DNA of 64,000 nt from an uncultured Lachnospiraceae bacterium (GCA_934294885.1 CAKRAK010000008.1:1-64000), one strand, 5' to 3'; counted from the first letter of the stretch, positions 1-8,650 are shown. The notes: generated from the sequence alone by a model not told the origin. A program made the numbers and translations.

Positions 1-495
1 TTCATTACAATTCCTGCATTTAAAATATCCTATCTTCCTGTCTCCCCACATTGCAACATATAATCCAATGCCAAACACACTTATCGCAATTATCATCAGC
101 ACAATCTTAATTGGTAACGTAATCACATCTGTGTAAAAACAAACCACTAATAGTAATGTCACAAACGTAATTGTTGATATTACACCAATAATTGTTGTTA
201 ATAATATTTTTTGCTTATTCTCTTCCTTTTCTCTAATCATATTCACCATATTTTCCTCCGCTTTTTTCTTATAATTTTGCTGGGAAATTCTCTCTCCGGT
301 CAGAAGTTCATTTACTGTTATTTCTAATTCATTACACAATGGTAACAGCAGTGATGCTTCCGGAAAGCCGTTTCCACACTCCCATTTCGATATTGTTTTA
401 TCACTGATTCCCAACAATTCAGATAATTGTTTCTGTGTATACCCTTTTGCCTTTCTTTCATCAGAAATAAACTTGCCAATTTTTACCTGATCCAT
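1..495 (-). CDS. XRE-family HTH membrane protein (3' end outside window)
   Basis: The frame runs from an ATG at 495, preceded by AAGGAGG, to the window edge without a stop, so the C-terminus is missing (165 codons visible). Residues 1-65 form an XRE/Cro-type helix-turn-helix, with the typical YTQKQLSELLGISDKTISKWE-like core followed by a region that resembles other clostridial regulators. A charged linker then leads to two hydrophobic segments (about residues 97-120 and 127-148). The last visible residues contain a CxxC pair (CRNC) that may begin a zinc ribbon. By family analogy it is a membrane-anchored DNA-binding regulator; its target is unknown. Domain call is firm, function is not. Confidence 0.8.
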   Translation of the reverse strand, partial: MDQVKIGKFISDERKAKGYTQKQLSELLGISDKTISKWECGNGFPEASLLLPLCNELEITVNELLTGERISQQNYKKKAEENMVNMIREKEENKQKILLTTIIGVISTITFVTLLLVVCFYTDVITLPIKIVLMIIAISVFGIGLYVAMWGDRKIGYFKCRNCNE

Positions 496-709
496 TGCTT
501 TCCTCCTTTCTGACCACAGAGTAGTATATAAAATAGATATTTTACACCCACGGAACGTAGAAAATGGTGAATATATGCGGATTCTACGCTTCGTAGACTA
601 TAAAATAACCGTTGCCATTTCTTTGACTCCTAACTTTACATCCATACTTCTATATTGGAATATAGTATCTCTTTACATACGAAAACTCCAAGCTATCCCC
701 AAAAATACT

Positions 710-2047
710 TCATTCCCTTCCATCCTTCCATTTCGGTCTGAATATAGCCAACAGTAATGCTTTACAGATATTATCCGCAATCATACAAATCCAGACAGCC
801 GTCAGTCCAAGACCAAATACTTCAACACAAAGGAAGGTACCAAAAATCCGGACGCCCCACATACTGACAGACTCACAAACAAAGATATGTTTCGTCCTGC
901 CCAATCCATAAGAAATACCTTCTAATACAATCATCAAACCGAAAAACGGTTCAGAAAAGGAAACCAGTTTAAGCATCCGGCTTCCGATCAGTGCAACTTC
1001 AGCAGAATTTGTAAATATTTTCATAAACGGATATGCAAAGAGATACAAACCGATTCCATTCAGTATCATGATGACGGTCGTAATGAAAACGGACATCTTT
1101 TCCGTTACCCGTAATTTTCGGATATCTCCCTCACCCAAAGAATTTCCCACCAGCGTACTGGTTGCTACCCGAAGACCATATCCCGGTATATACACAATCT
1201 GTTCCGCAGTAATCGCAATAGAATGAGCCGCAAATATTGTAGTTCCCATTCCCGATACCATCCCTGCAAAAACAATGTAACCAAGACAGCTCACCACTGT
1301 GGTTCCAAGTGCCGGCAGTCCAATGGAAAATACTTCCGACATAACAGAACCATCCGGTTTTATATCAGAAAGAGCCGGACGAAGCTTTTCTTTACTCAAC
1401 ATTAATAAAAGCATTGCCAGTCCACCAAGTCCGAAGCTTATACAAGTGGCAATGGCTGCACCGATCACACCAAGATTTAACTTATATATAAATATTATGT
1501 TTAAGATGATATTTAATGCATTCTCAGCCACACTTATATACATTGGTGTTTTCGTATCCTTAATAGATCGAATCATGGCAGAAAAAACACGCCCCGAGGT
1601 TCTGAAAACCAAAGTAAGACTGGTTATAAAGAAATACATTCCTGCCGGCGTTACAATATCCGGCTCCACATTCATCCAGACCGGTATATAAGGGGCCAGC
1701 AGCAACGCAGCCACCTCTAAAACTGCTCCGATCACAAAAGCATACAGAATTGCCTGTCCCGCCAGTCTTTTTAACTTTTTCTCTTCTCTGGCACCATTTG
1801 CTTTGGACGCACATGCCAACATGGCAACCGCCACAGCGCTTGGAATGGAATGTAACAGCCATCCAATAGTTGTGGTTGTACTGACAGCCGCAGTTGCCTT
1901 CTCCCCTAACTGTCCTACCATGGCAGTATCTACGTATTGAAGCAGTGTAGACAATATTTCCTCCAAAATCGTAGGTATCGATAAGGAAATCAGTGAAAAT
2001 AATGCTGCTTTATCATGTACAAGATGAGATTTTATATATTCCTTCAT
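710..2047 (-). CDS. MATE-family multidrug/Na+ antiporter
   Basis: 445 residues, the usual length for a MATE exporter, with about twelve hydrophobic segments in two similar halves. The N-terminal half carries the family signature around LQYVDTAMVGQLG and the second half the related stretch around AAHSIAITAEQIVYIPGYG. Such proteins export cationic drugs or metabolites from the cytoplasm using a Na+ or H+ gradient. The ATG is preceded by GGGAG at 9 nt. It lies downstream of the ABC exporter operon but behind a strong terminator (2101-2131), so it is probably transcribed separately; I saw no convincing promoter. The substrate cannot be read from the sequence. Confidence 0.9.
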   Translation of the reverse strand: MKEYIKSHLVHDKAALFSLISLSIPTILEEILSTLLQYVDTAMVGQLGEKATAAVSTTTTIGWLLHSIPSAVAVAMLACASKANGAREEKKLKRLAGQAILYAFVIGAVLEVAALLLAPYIPVWMNVEPDIVTPAGMYFFITSLTLVFRTSGRVFSAMIRSIKDTKTPMYISVAENALNIILNIIFIYKLNLGVIGAAIATCISFGLGGLAMLLLMLSKEKLRPALSDIKPDGSVMSEVFSIGLPALGTTVVSCLGYIVFAGMVSGMGTTIFAAHSIAITAEQIVYIPGYGLRVATSTLVGNSLGEGDIRKLRVTEKMSVFITTVIMILNGIGLYLFAYPFMKIFTNSAEVALIGSRMLKLVSFSEPFFGLMIVLEGISYGLGRTKHIFVCESVSMWGVRIFGTFLCVEVFGLGLTAVWICMIADNICKALLLAIFRPKWKDGRE

Positions 2048-2100
2048 ATCAAAATGCTCCCAGACTATTGCTTATTGGGAAATTCTTTACCAATAAAAAA

Positions 2101-2131
2101 CTCCCTGTAATCCATATCTAACTACAGGGAG
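2101..2131 (-). terminator. Intrinsic terminator of the ABC exporter operon
   Basis: A perfect 9-bp stem (CTCCCTGTA with TACAGGGAG) around a 13-nt loop is followed, reading the minus strand, by six T residues (2095-2100). It lies about 60 nt beyond the stop of the permease gene. Confidence 0.9.
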
Positions 2132-2190
2132 CTTATTCTTGTCAAGTCAAATTATAAACACATTCCGGAAAACCGTATACAATTATTTTC

Positions 2191-4887
2191 CTACTCAACA
2201 CGCTTTAATGCCTCATCCATGGGAATCTTCTTAATTCTTCTAAAATCCAACATCATAACAAACAAATATCCAATTAAAACAAAGCCAAACATCTTTATAT
2301 AACACATCGGCTGCATCTCAAAGGTAAACCAGCCACTATAGCTTTGCATGAGTATTTTCCACGCCTGACTCATAGCCGCAGTTCCCACAAAAACAGCGAT
2401 CACATCCATAATGACTACCATGATACTTGTAGACATCAAATATAAACCGGCAATTTCTCCGTTTTCATAACCAAGAATCTTCGTCATGGAAATAGAAATT
2501 TCGTTCTTTTCAATAATCAATTTGGTAAGAAGATAAATCATTACCGCAGAAAGTAATATACACAATACCTGGAAGTATGTCATATATGCGCCCATAGAAT
2601 GATCCAGCTGGTCACACATCTTTGTAATGTCTCTCTTCGTAATGGTCGTTGCAATATCATTCTCATCAATATCTTTAATCTTCGTATCCGATAAGTATCC
2701 CGTAAATTCACCCTCATCCAGATCAAATATGGACTCGTAATTTTTCATTGGCATAAATACCGCAATACTTAAACATTTATCATAGACTCCTGCCACCTTA
2801 AACTCATACTGTTTATGTTCATATTTTTCATCCAGCTTAATGGTATCTCCCACAGACAGCTCATACTTTTGCAAATAAGATTCCGAAACATATACTTCAT
2901 TTTCTTTTAATTTATTTAAACCTTTAATCTTCACGTACTTGCTGTCATCACCGATTCCGTACACAGAAACCTCTTCATTGATGGTATCGCCCTTCCTCTG
3001 AAGTGAGTACATATCAAATTTTTCAGCATCCTTATTCTTTGTATCAATCACATCTCCATCCTCATCCTCATAAGAACGCAATACATATTGGTACTTGGCA
3101 AACATCATATCCGGTGCATGCTTCTTGTAATAATCCAAACTGTCCGGCATACCGATTGCCATAGCAAGTAAAATCATAATAAACACCATTCCGAAAAACA
3201 ATATAATGTAATTCGGCATATTCTGGAAAATAATACGAAGACGAAAACGATTCATAAACTTCCATCTTGGCAGCTTCATTGCCTTCTTCCGCTTATTTTT
3301 CTTCAAATCATGACGAAGGAATTGCAATGGTGTATACTGTACCATTTTGATAATCACGATTAAGTTTACCACCAGCATCAGCAGGATTGGAATAAGGGTT
3401 GTTTTATAAAATGCCTCACCACTCCATATGGTTTCATAGGTTGACAGGCTATAACTGTTATAATACATTCCTACCACAACATTCTTAAACAATGTATAAC
3501 CCAGTATATTTCCGATTGCCGCCGCTATCAAGGTCACGATTACAGGCATAGACAAATAATGTCTGACAATCTCTCCCTTTGTATAACCGGATGCCCGTAA
3601 TGTTCCAATGGTAGCCGATTCATTTGTCATGGTATTACTGATTGTTACAGCAAAGATAAATGCAATGATAACAATTAGTATATCCAACAAAACGCCACCC
3701 ATAGCTTTATCAGAGCCCATATCCTCTGTTGCAAAATTAATGGCAGAGTTTGCGTATTTGGGAAGATATTCTTTTATTTCGTTATCTTCCACAACCGTTT
3801 GTGTCAGTAGGGATTTCATGAAGTTATCGGAAAATGTCTTTTCCTCCACCTCATCCACAGGCTCCTTATCATACTTCCATGCATAGGAATAATGAATTAC
3901 CTTCTTTAACTGCTGAAAACCACCCTCTGTTACCATACCAACATTAAACTTTAATGCGTCAAACATAAAATCCGTACTTTTTTCGTAAAGAGTAGAATAA
4001 TTCACATATGCAATCAGACCTACAACCTTATAAGTGATACCGCTTACCTTAATAGTGTCTCCAACCTGAATTCCCGCATTATCTGCATGCATACGGTCAA
4101 TTGCAATCTCATCATCCTTTGTGGGAAAAGCTCCCTCCATGAGACAAGCTCTGTTGATATCTTCATTCTTTTGGTAGACACGGATGGTTCCATCCTTTTT
4201 CCCGTCATTGTTATTATCCTCTTCCTCATCACGATAGAAGTTTTCATATACCTTCACGGAAGTCTTTTTAAAATCTTTATTGTTTAATTCATATTTATCT
4301 TCCGCATCTGCATACTTGTCATCAATTTCCTTTTTCACATCATCCCAGGCTTCATCATATGCCTCGTCGTATGCTTCGTCATACGCTTTATCATACGCTT
4401 CATCATAAGAACCATTGGCTTTTGCCTGTTCAACGGCTGCAGAAAGTGCAAAATCAACCATGTTCTCCGGCATTCCCTGAGAAACCAACATCTCTTTTAT
4501 CTGATTTTCAAACTCACTGTCAAACTTTGAAGAAAACTTTTTATCAAATTCTTCTTGGAATTTTTTATCTAATTCCTCTTTTCCCTTGTCCAGGTAATAT
4601 TGCTTGATGTCCGCTTTTTCACCGGTTTCAATCGCAGCAATCGCATCCTCATCCGCCTTCTTTTTTAACTCAAAATGACCGTCCTCCAAATTATATTTTG
4701 TAACACCGTCATCTGCAGCCTGAAGCATACTGCCATTTGCAACGTACATACCGGAAACGAATCCAATCGCAAGAATCAAAAACAGACTGACAACCAAATA
4801 TTTTTTCCAATCTCCAAGCAGTTCCTTTGGTATTCGTTTTGTTAATGGATTTCTAATCTTTTTCTTACTTGTGCCTGCCATATCCAT
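2191..4887 (-). CDS. FtsX/MacB-like ABC transporter permease
   Basis: About 898 residues. One TM helix lies near the N-terminus (about residues 30-50), followed by a long extracytoplasmic region. Three TM helices then follow around residues 400-520, one helix after the NKRKKAMKLPRWKF linker, a second extracytoplasmic domain, and three C-terminal helices. This is the FtsX_ABC-ABC arrangement of large Gram-positive exporter or peptide-resistance permeases. The first external region is coiled-coil-like and has tandem YDEA/YDKA repeats (about residues 161-182). I chose the ATG at 4887: AAGGAG sits just upstream, whereas the TTG at 4902 would lie inside the preceding ATPase gene. It pairs with the adjacent ATPase in a two-gene operon. 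The substrate is unknown. Confidence 0.88.
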   Translation of the reverse strand: MDMAGTSKKKIRNPLTKRIPKELLGDWKKYLVVSLFLILAIGFVSGMYVANGSMLQAADDGVTKYNLEDGHFELKKKADEDAIAAIETGEKADIKQYYLDKGKEELDKKFQEEFDKKFSSKFDSEFENQIKEMLVSQGMPENMVDFALSAAVEQAKANGSYDEAYDKAYDEAYDEAYDEAWDDVKKEIDDKYADAEDKYELNNKDFKKTSVKVYENFYRDEEEDNNNDGKKDGTIRVYQKNEDINRACLMEGAFPTKDDEIAIDRMHADNAGIQVGDTIKVSGITYKVVGLIAYVNYSTLYEKSTDFMFDALKFNVGMVTEGGFQQLKKVIHYSYAWKYDKEPVDEVEEKTFSDNFMKSLLTQTVVEDNEIKEYLPKYANSAINFATEDMGSDKAMGGVLLDILIVIIAFIFAVTISNTMTNESATIGTLRASGYTKGEIVRHYLSMPVIVTLIAAAIGNILGYTLFKNVVVGMYYNSYSLSTYETIWSGEAFYKTTLIPILLMLVVNLIVIIKMVQYTPLQFLRHDLKKNKRKKAMKLPRWKFMNRFRLRIIFQNMPNYIILFFGMVFIMILLAMAIGMPDSLDYYKKHAPDMMFAKYQYVLRSYEDEDGDVIDTKNKDAEKFDMYSLQRKGDTINEEVSVYGIGDDSKYVKIKGLNKLKENEVYVSESYLQKYELSVGDTIKLDEKYEHKQYEFKVAGVYDKCLSIAVFMPMKNYESIFDLDEGEFTGYLSDTKIKDIDENDIATTITKRDITKMCDQLDHSMGAYMTYFQVLCILLSAVMIYLLTKLIIEKNEISISMTKILGYENGEIAGLYLMSTSIMVVIMDVIAVFVGTAAMSQAWKILMQSYSGWFTFEMQPMCYIKMFGFVLIGYLFVMMLDFRRIKKIPMDEALKRVE

Positions 4888-4895
4888 CACACTCC

Positions 4896-5612
4896 TTACC
4901 AATCCAGATCCACTGCAGATATTTTGTTTTCATTCATATTATTATGTCGAACCTTTCCATCTCTTAACTTAACGACATGGTCAGCCATATTCTTAATTGA
5001 TTCGTTATGAGTAACCATAATAATTGTGTTGCCATACTTTTCATTTACATCCTCGATTAATTTTAGAATCTCCTTTGAGGTTTCATAATCCAACGCACCT
5101 GTAGGTTCATCACAAAGTAAAATATCCGGATTCTTAACAATGGCTCTTCCGATAGATACACGCTGCTGCTGTCCACCGGAAAGCTGATTCGGAAGTTTGT
5201 ATCTGTGTTCATATAATCCCAATGTATGTAAAAGATCATCAATATCCAAAGGATTATCGGAAAGGTATGCTCCAACTTCAATATTTTCCTTTACATTCAG
5301 ATTACCGATCAGATTATACATCTGGAAAACATATCCAAGATGCTTTCTTCGATACTGTGTCAGCTTCTTTTCTCCCATCTCCTCCAATTTATCTCCATTG
5401 ATGGAAATATAACCGGAATCTGCACAATCAATTCCACCTATAATATTCAAAAGAGTAGATTTTCCGGAACCGGATGGTCCAAGAAGAACACAAAACTCAC
5501 CCTTTGCAACAGAGAAGTTCATACCTCTTAAAACCTCCTGTCTGGTGTCGCCACTACCAAATCCCTTTTTCAAATCTACAATTTCCAAAAATTTTCTTTC
5601 TTCTTCTGACAT
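4896..5612 (-). CDS. ABC transporter ATP-binding protein (MacB/LolD type)
   Basis: 238 residues with all nucleotide-binding motifs: Walker A GPSGSGKST, the Q-loop region YVFQMYNLIGN, signature LSGGQQQR, Walker B ILLCDEPTGALD and the switch histidine in VTHN. EPTGALD with a short C-terminus is typical of the LolD/MacB ATPases that power FtsX-type permeases. It ends 8 nt before the permease start, so the two form an operon driven by the promoter at 5719-5747, with a palindromic operator downstream of that promoter. Confidence 0.93.
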   Translation of the reverse strand: MSEEERKFLEIVDLKKGFGSGDTRQEVLRGMNFSVAKGEFCVLLGPSGSGKSTLLNIIGGIDCADSGYISINGDKLEEMGEKKLTQYRRKHLGYVFQMYNLIGNLNVKENIEVGAYLSDNPLDIDDLLHTLGLYEHRYKLPNQLSGGQQQRVSIGRAIVKNPDILLCDEPTGALDYETSKEILKLIEDVNEKYGNTIIMVTHNESIKNMADHVVKLRDGKVRHNNMNENKISAVDLDW

Positions 5613-5688
5613 ATTCTCCTCCTGTTTGAATCAAACAATGCACAACAGTAACTTGATTATATTTATTATTTAACATTTTGGTCCTCTT

Positions 5689-5710
5689 GCATGAGTACCT
5701 ATTCATATGT
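5689..5710. promoter_or_regulatory. Putative ArsR/SmtB-type operator, copy A
   Basis: Read on the minus strand, ATATGA-N8-TCATGC lies 10 nt downstream of the -10 box, over the likely transcription start. Positions 5691-5710 match 18 of 20 bases of the site at 43335-43354 upstream of the P1B ATPase operon, in the same orientation and within 1 nt of the same distance to the -10. The ATATGA-N8-TCATAT spacing is that of known ArsR/SmtB (CzrA-like) 12-2-12 sites. The regulator is not encoded in this window. Confidence 0.65.
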
Positions 5711-5718
5711 TCACTTGT

Positions 5719-5747
5719 ATAATAGTCCTTTTAAAATACCTTGTCAA
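5719..5747 (-). promoter_or_regulatory. Sigma-A promoter of the ABC exporter operon
   Basis: On the minus strand a consensus -35 TTGACA (5742-5747) and a -10 TATTAT (5719-5724) are separated by exactly 17 nt. The same two hexamers with the same spacing occur upstream of the metal ATPase operon (43362-43390). Confidence 0.85.
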
Positions 5748-5851
5748 TCATTTTCGTTAGTTTTAACTAACTTTGTTTATATTGTATAAAGTATTTCATT
5801 TTTTTATATTTTCTTTTATCATAATGCCAAGAAATATTGGCATCAAAAAAA

Positions 5852-5909
5852 GCGGTCTGTAAACCAACATGTCTGCCATTTCTAAGCATACATCCGATTT
5901 ACAAACCGC
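5852..5909 (-). terminator. Intrinsic terminator of the two-repeat secreted protein gene
   Basis: A 12-bp stem with one mismatch (GCGGTcTGTAAA with TTTACAaACCGC) and a long loop of about 34 nt is followed on the minus strand by seven T residues (5845-5851). It lies 28 nt past the stop at 5938. Confidence 0.75.
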
Positions 5910-5937
5910 CTTTTATCATTTTCTTTATAAGATTTTT

Positions 5938-6867
5938 TTATTTTGCCGAGAAGGAAACAGCTCCCGTATCAAAAATGGTATCATAGGAATCTGCATCATA
6001 CACATGGAAATTCAATTCAATGTCCTCCACCTTGTCGATTCCATTTTCTTCTAAATCAGAAGACAGAATGGTAATCTCATCTAATGCCTTTTTATTATCA
6101 TACACGGTAGAAGAGAAAAACGGCGATACCATATATCCGTTAATTGACATATCCTCACAGGAAATACCTACATTCTTACCGGAAGTATTCTCAATATAAA
6201 GCAGCACTGCTGTACCCCAGAAGCTGTCCTCGTCTACATATTTACCTAAGATTTTAATTCCGTTATCATTCCATAATTCAAACCCATCGCTTTCTTCCTC
6301 AGCATCCGTATCCATTTTTGCATAATTTGAAGTCTGAATGGTTACTACATCCGGGTCAAATAATGTATCATAGCTGCCAGAATCATATACATGGAAATAA
6401 ATTTCAATCTGACCGATATTGGAAATTCCCGCTGCATTTAATTCAGAAGACATCATATACATGGTTTCGTTTGCCTTCTTTCCCGCTGCAACCTCTGCCC
6501 CAAACAAATCAGAAATCATATAATCATTTACGATTAATGCGTTACAGCCAACGGTAACGTTCTTATCGGAATCATTTTCCAATAACAACTTAATTCCGGT
6601 TCCGTTAAAAGAATCCTCTTCCACACCGGTTGCCGTAACCTTGATGCCGTCCTGTTCAAACAACACCTGTTCGTCAATGGTAAAGCTTTCTTTGCTGCTA
6701 TTTGTATCCTCCTTTTTTGCTTCCGAATCCGTACCCTCTTCCTGATTTTCACCGGATGCAACAATTTCCTTTTTGTTATCAGAAGACTCTCCGCTTCCCA
6801 TGGCAAACAAGCCAAACACTGCCAATGCCGCTACGACACCGATTTTTCTAACTACGTTTTTCTTCAT
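5938..6867 (-). CDS. Secreted protein with two tandem Ig-like repeats, function unknown
   Basis: 309 residues. A basic N-terminus and hydrophobic stretch (about residues 5-23) form a signal peptide. An acidic, Ser/Glu-rich linker follows, then two copies of one domain of about 105 residues (about 73-178 and 200-305). Each copy has GIK-, DSF-GT-, ENxS-KNV-, FHVYD-SYDT-FD landmarks and resembles the beta-sandwich modules of clostridial cell-surface proteins. The expected lipobox cysteine is absent: the sequence around the cleavage region is FAMGSGESS, whereas paralogous lipoproteins usually have Cys there. RBS GGAG lies 8 nt upstream of the ATG. Its start overlaps the VanZ-like gene by 20 nt, so the two may be co-transcribed. 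No function can be assigned. Confidence 0.75.
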   Translation of the reverse strand: MKKNVVRKIGVVAALAVFGLFAMGSGESSDNKKEIVASGENQEEGTDSEAKKEDTNSSKESFTIDEQVLFEQDGIKVTATGVEEDSFNGTGIKLLLENDSDKNVTVGCNALIVNDYMISDLFGAEVAAGKKANETMYMMSSELNAAGISNIGQIEIYFHVYDSGSYDTLFDPDVVTIQTSNYAKMDTDAEEESDGFELWNDNGIKILGKYVDEDSFWGTAVLLYIENTSGKNVGISCEDMSINGYMVSPFFSSTVYDNKKALDEITILSSDLEENGIDKVEDIELNFHVYDADSYDTIFDTGAVSFSAK

Positions 6868-7267
6868 ACGCTTCTCTCCTCGTTTTCCTATTATAAAAGA
6901 CTATATAATTCCATGCTGCCAGTCCCACCATAAGCCATTCGGAAAGAATATCAAGCACATCAAATGTTCCTGCCACAAAAGGGAGTAATTGAAGCAGCTC
7001 CAGTACGGCAGTAAAGCCGAGGCAAACCACACAGCCTCTCCATATTGGCTGACAGAACAAGCCCTCATATCCGATGATGAAAATCGTCAATGCATAAGCC
7101 CATAGCATATCGCATATATAGTTTTTTAGTAATATAACAGTCCAATGCATACCGGATATGTGCAATATGTGATCTGGCATAGGAATCATCTTTCTGCAGA
7201 TTCCGGCAACTATCGTGCCAGGCCTACATATTATGTAAACCGCAACCCCAATCAACAATGGAATCAT
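6848..7267 (-). CDS. VanZ-like membrane protein, probably with a damaged start
   Basis: From the first in-frame ATG (7267) the product is 139 residues with about four TM helices. It carries the VanZ-like landmark ELLQLLPFVAGTFDVLDIL near the C-terminus. VanZ-family members are membrane proteins linked to teicoplanin resistance and other envelope traits. The ATG has no good ribosome site and lies inside the first helix. In the same frame, codons continue upstream to 7319 and encode a plausible N-terminus (VTLNRKDQIIFIVTHT). AAGGAG plus ATG at 7317 precedes it, but one base out of frame, giving ATG-TAA. A 1-nt deletion of a G after ATG would explain this. The gene may be poorly expressed or inactive. 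Confidence 0.6.
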   Translation of the reverse strand: MIPLLIGVAVYIICRPGTIVAGICRKMIPMPDHILHISGMHWTVILLKNYICDMLWAYALTIFIIGYEGLFCQPIWRGCVVCLGFTAVLELLQLLPFVAGTFDVLDILSEWLMVGLAAWNYIVFYNRKTRREAYEEKRS

Positions 7268-7380
7268 CGTATGAGTTACAATAAAAATAATCTGATCCTT
7301 CCTATTCAGTGTTACATACGCTCCTTATCCATAATCTCATAACTGTTATACATCATTTATATATTACTAAATCCTTTTAC

Positions 7381-7411
7381 AAATTTCGTCCGCTGCCTGG
7401 CGGACAATTTG
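7381..7411 (-). terminator. GC-rich hairpin downstream of the YbaK-like gene
   Basis: GTCCGC and GCGGAC (7388-7393 / 7400-7405) form a stem extended by AAATT/AATTT arms. The T-tract on the minus strand is weak, so the terminator role is only likely. It lies 41 nt beyond the stop at 7452. Confidence 0.5.
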
Positions 7412-7451
7412 AAAAACGAACAGAACCGTTTTTATAATGTTACTGTTTTCA

Positions 7452-7997
7452 CTAAGCCATTCCTGTTAATACAACCTTTACCATATCATGGGAAACCGCT
7501 TTTAAAAATGTCTCAAACACATCCGTTGTTTTCAGTCGAATACTGGATGTATTCACACAAGGATGACACCCTAAATATTCCCCCTTCAAAATATCTTCAT
7601 CCACTAACAACTGAACGTGGTGCTCCGTATCATTCATCAACCCCATTACGCTGACAGCCCCCGGAGTAATATTAAGATATTTTTCCATATCCTCAGGAGA
7701 CGCAAAGGATAATCTTGCGCTTCCAATCTGAGAAGTAATCTCTTTTGTCTTAAATGGTTTATCCCCCGGCATCATCAATAAATAAAACTGTGTTTTCTGC
7801 CGGTTACACAAAAACAGATTTTTGCATATGGTTGCCTGCAAAACCCGGTCGATTTCCTCACACACCTCCATCGTTGCCGCCGGAGCATGGTCTACTCTCA
7901 TATATTCAATCTCCAGCCGGTCTAACAGATCATAAACCTTCATCTCCTTTTCTTCACGCCCCTCTGTTGTTTCCGGTCTTCCCTTTTTTAATTCCAT
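7452..7997 (-). CDS. YbaK/ProX-type aminoacyl-tRNA deacylase
   Basis: 181 residues matching the stand-alone YbaK/prolyl-tRNA synthetase-associated editing domain. After a short charged N-terminus, the domain spans about residues 20-175, including the ICKNLFL, LLMMPGDKPF, ARLSFASPEDM and TPGAVSVMGL segments. Members hydrolyse misacylated tRNAs (Ala-tRNAPro or related) in the cytoplasm, protecting translation fidelity. AAGG 5 nt before the ATG supports this start; an internal ATG at 7943 is also possible. It is flanked upstream by the terminator at 8028-8057, so it likely has its own weak promoter. Confidence 0.85.
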   Translation of the reverse strand: MELKKGRPETTEGREEKEMKVYDLLDRLEIEYMRVDHAPAATMEVCEEIDRVLQATICKNLFLCNRQKTQFYLLMMPGDKPFKTKEITSQIGSARLSFASPEDMEKYLNITPGAVSVMGLMNDTEHHVQLLVDEDILKGEYLGCHPCVNTSSIRLKTTDVFETFLKAVSHDMVKVVLTGMA

Positions 7998-8027
7998 ATT
8001 ATCCTTCCTTTCTGATTACAAACGAAA

Positions 8028-8057
8028 AGCCTGATTGAGCTTCTTCTCAACCAGGCT
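8028..8057 (-). terminator. Intrinsic terminator of the cytidylate-kinase-like gene
   Basis: A 12-bp stem with a single mismatch (AGCCTGaTTGAG with CTCAAcCAGGCT) around a 6-nt loop is followed on the minus strand by TTTTCGTTTG. It begins 9 nt past the stop at 8066. Confidence 0.85.
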
Positions 8058-8065
8058 AATTTGTT

Positions 8066-8650
8066 TTATGCATCTATACAATCCACTATCATCTGAGCTG
8101 TCTGTTCAATACCAAACTTACTACTGTTTATACATAGATCATATCCTCTTGAGTCACCCCATTTACATTCAGAGTAATGATTATGATATGCCTTTCTCTT
8201 TGAATCATGACGATTCATCTTACTCTCCGCTTCGCTTTGTGTCAGGTCATACTTCTTCATAATATGTTCTATCTTGTGTTCCCTGTCACCCATAACAAAG
8301 ACCTTAACCATACTTGGGTAATCCCTTAATGCCGTCTCGGCACAACGTCCGACAATAACAAAGGAATCTCCCTCAGCTGCCTTCTGTTGAAGAAACTCAA
8401 ACTGCATCTGAGCCAGTATATCTTCAATAGAATTCGAATGACCCTTCACACTTCTTGAAATAAACAGTGTTTTTGGTTTTTCGTCATACTTGCGAAGCTC
8501 CTCAGCAGACATATCTTTTTCCTTTGCAAGAGCATCTAACAGATTCCTGTCATATAAATGAATCCCCAATTTTTTAGCAACCAGCTCTGCTATCTCATGT
8601 CCACAACTACCGTATTCCCGACTGATCGAAATGATGATCTGCTTTCCCAT
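8066..8650 (-). CDS. Cytidylate kinase-like P-loop protein
   Basis: 194 residues from the ATG at 8650, which has GGGAGG 8 nt upstream; a longer frame to 8755 lacks a ribosome site. The N-terminal ISISREYGSCGHEIAELVAKKLG segment is the atypical nucleotide-binding loop of the AAA_26/cytidylate-kinase-like family, common in clostridia. Later landmarks are FVIVGRCAETAL and the C-terminal YDLCINSSKFGIEQT. The family is predicted to phosphorylate a nucleotide or a similar small substrate in the cytoplasm, but most members are untested. A -10 hexamer TATAAT lies at 8685-8690. Confidence 0.85.
   Translation of the reverse strand: MGKQIIISISREYGSCGHEIAELVAKKLGIHLYDRNLLDALAKEKDMSAEELRKYDEKPKTLFISRSVKGHSNSIEDILAQMQFEFLQQKAAEGDSFVIVGRCAETALRDYPSMVKVFVMGDREHKIEHIMKKYDLTQSEAESKMNRHDSKRKAYHNHYSECKWGDSRGYDLCINSSKFGIEQTAQMIVDCIDA

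Noticed and set aside
1299..1691. Plus-strand frame of 130 codons
   Set aside because: Antisense to the MATE gene, with no ribosome site and no recognisable protein features.
2048..2190. Promoter TTGACA at about 2140 for the MATE gene
   Set aside because: The only matching -10 would lie inside the terminator hairpin and is far from consensus.
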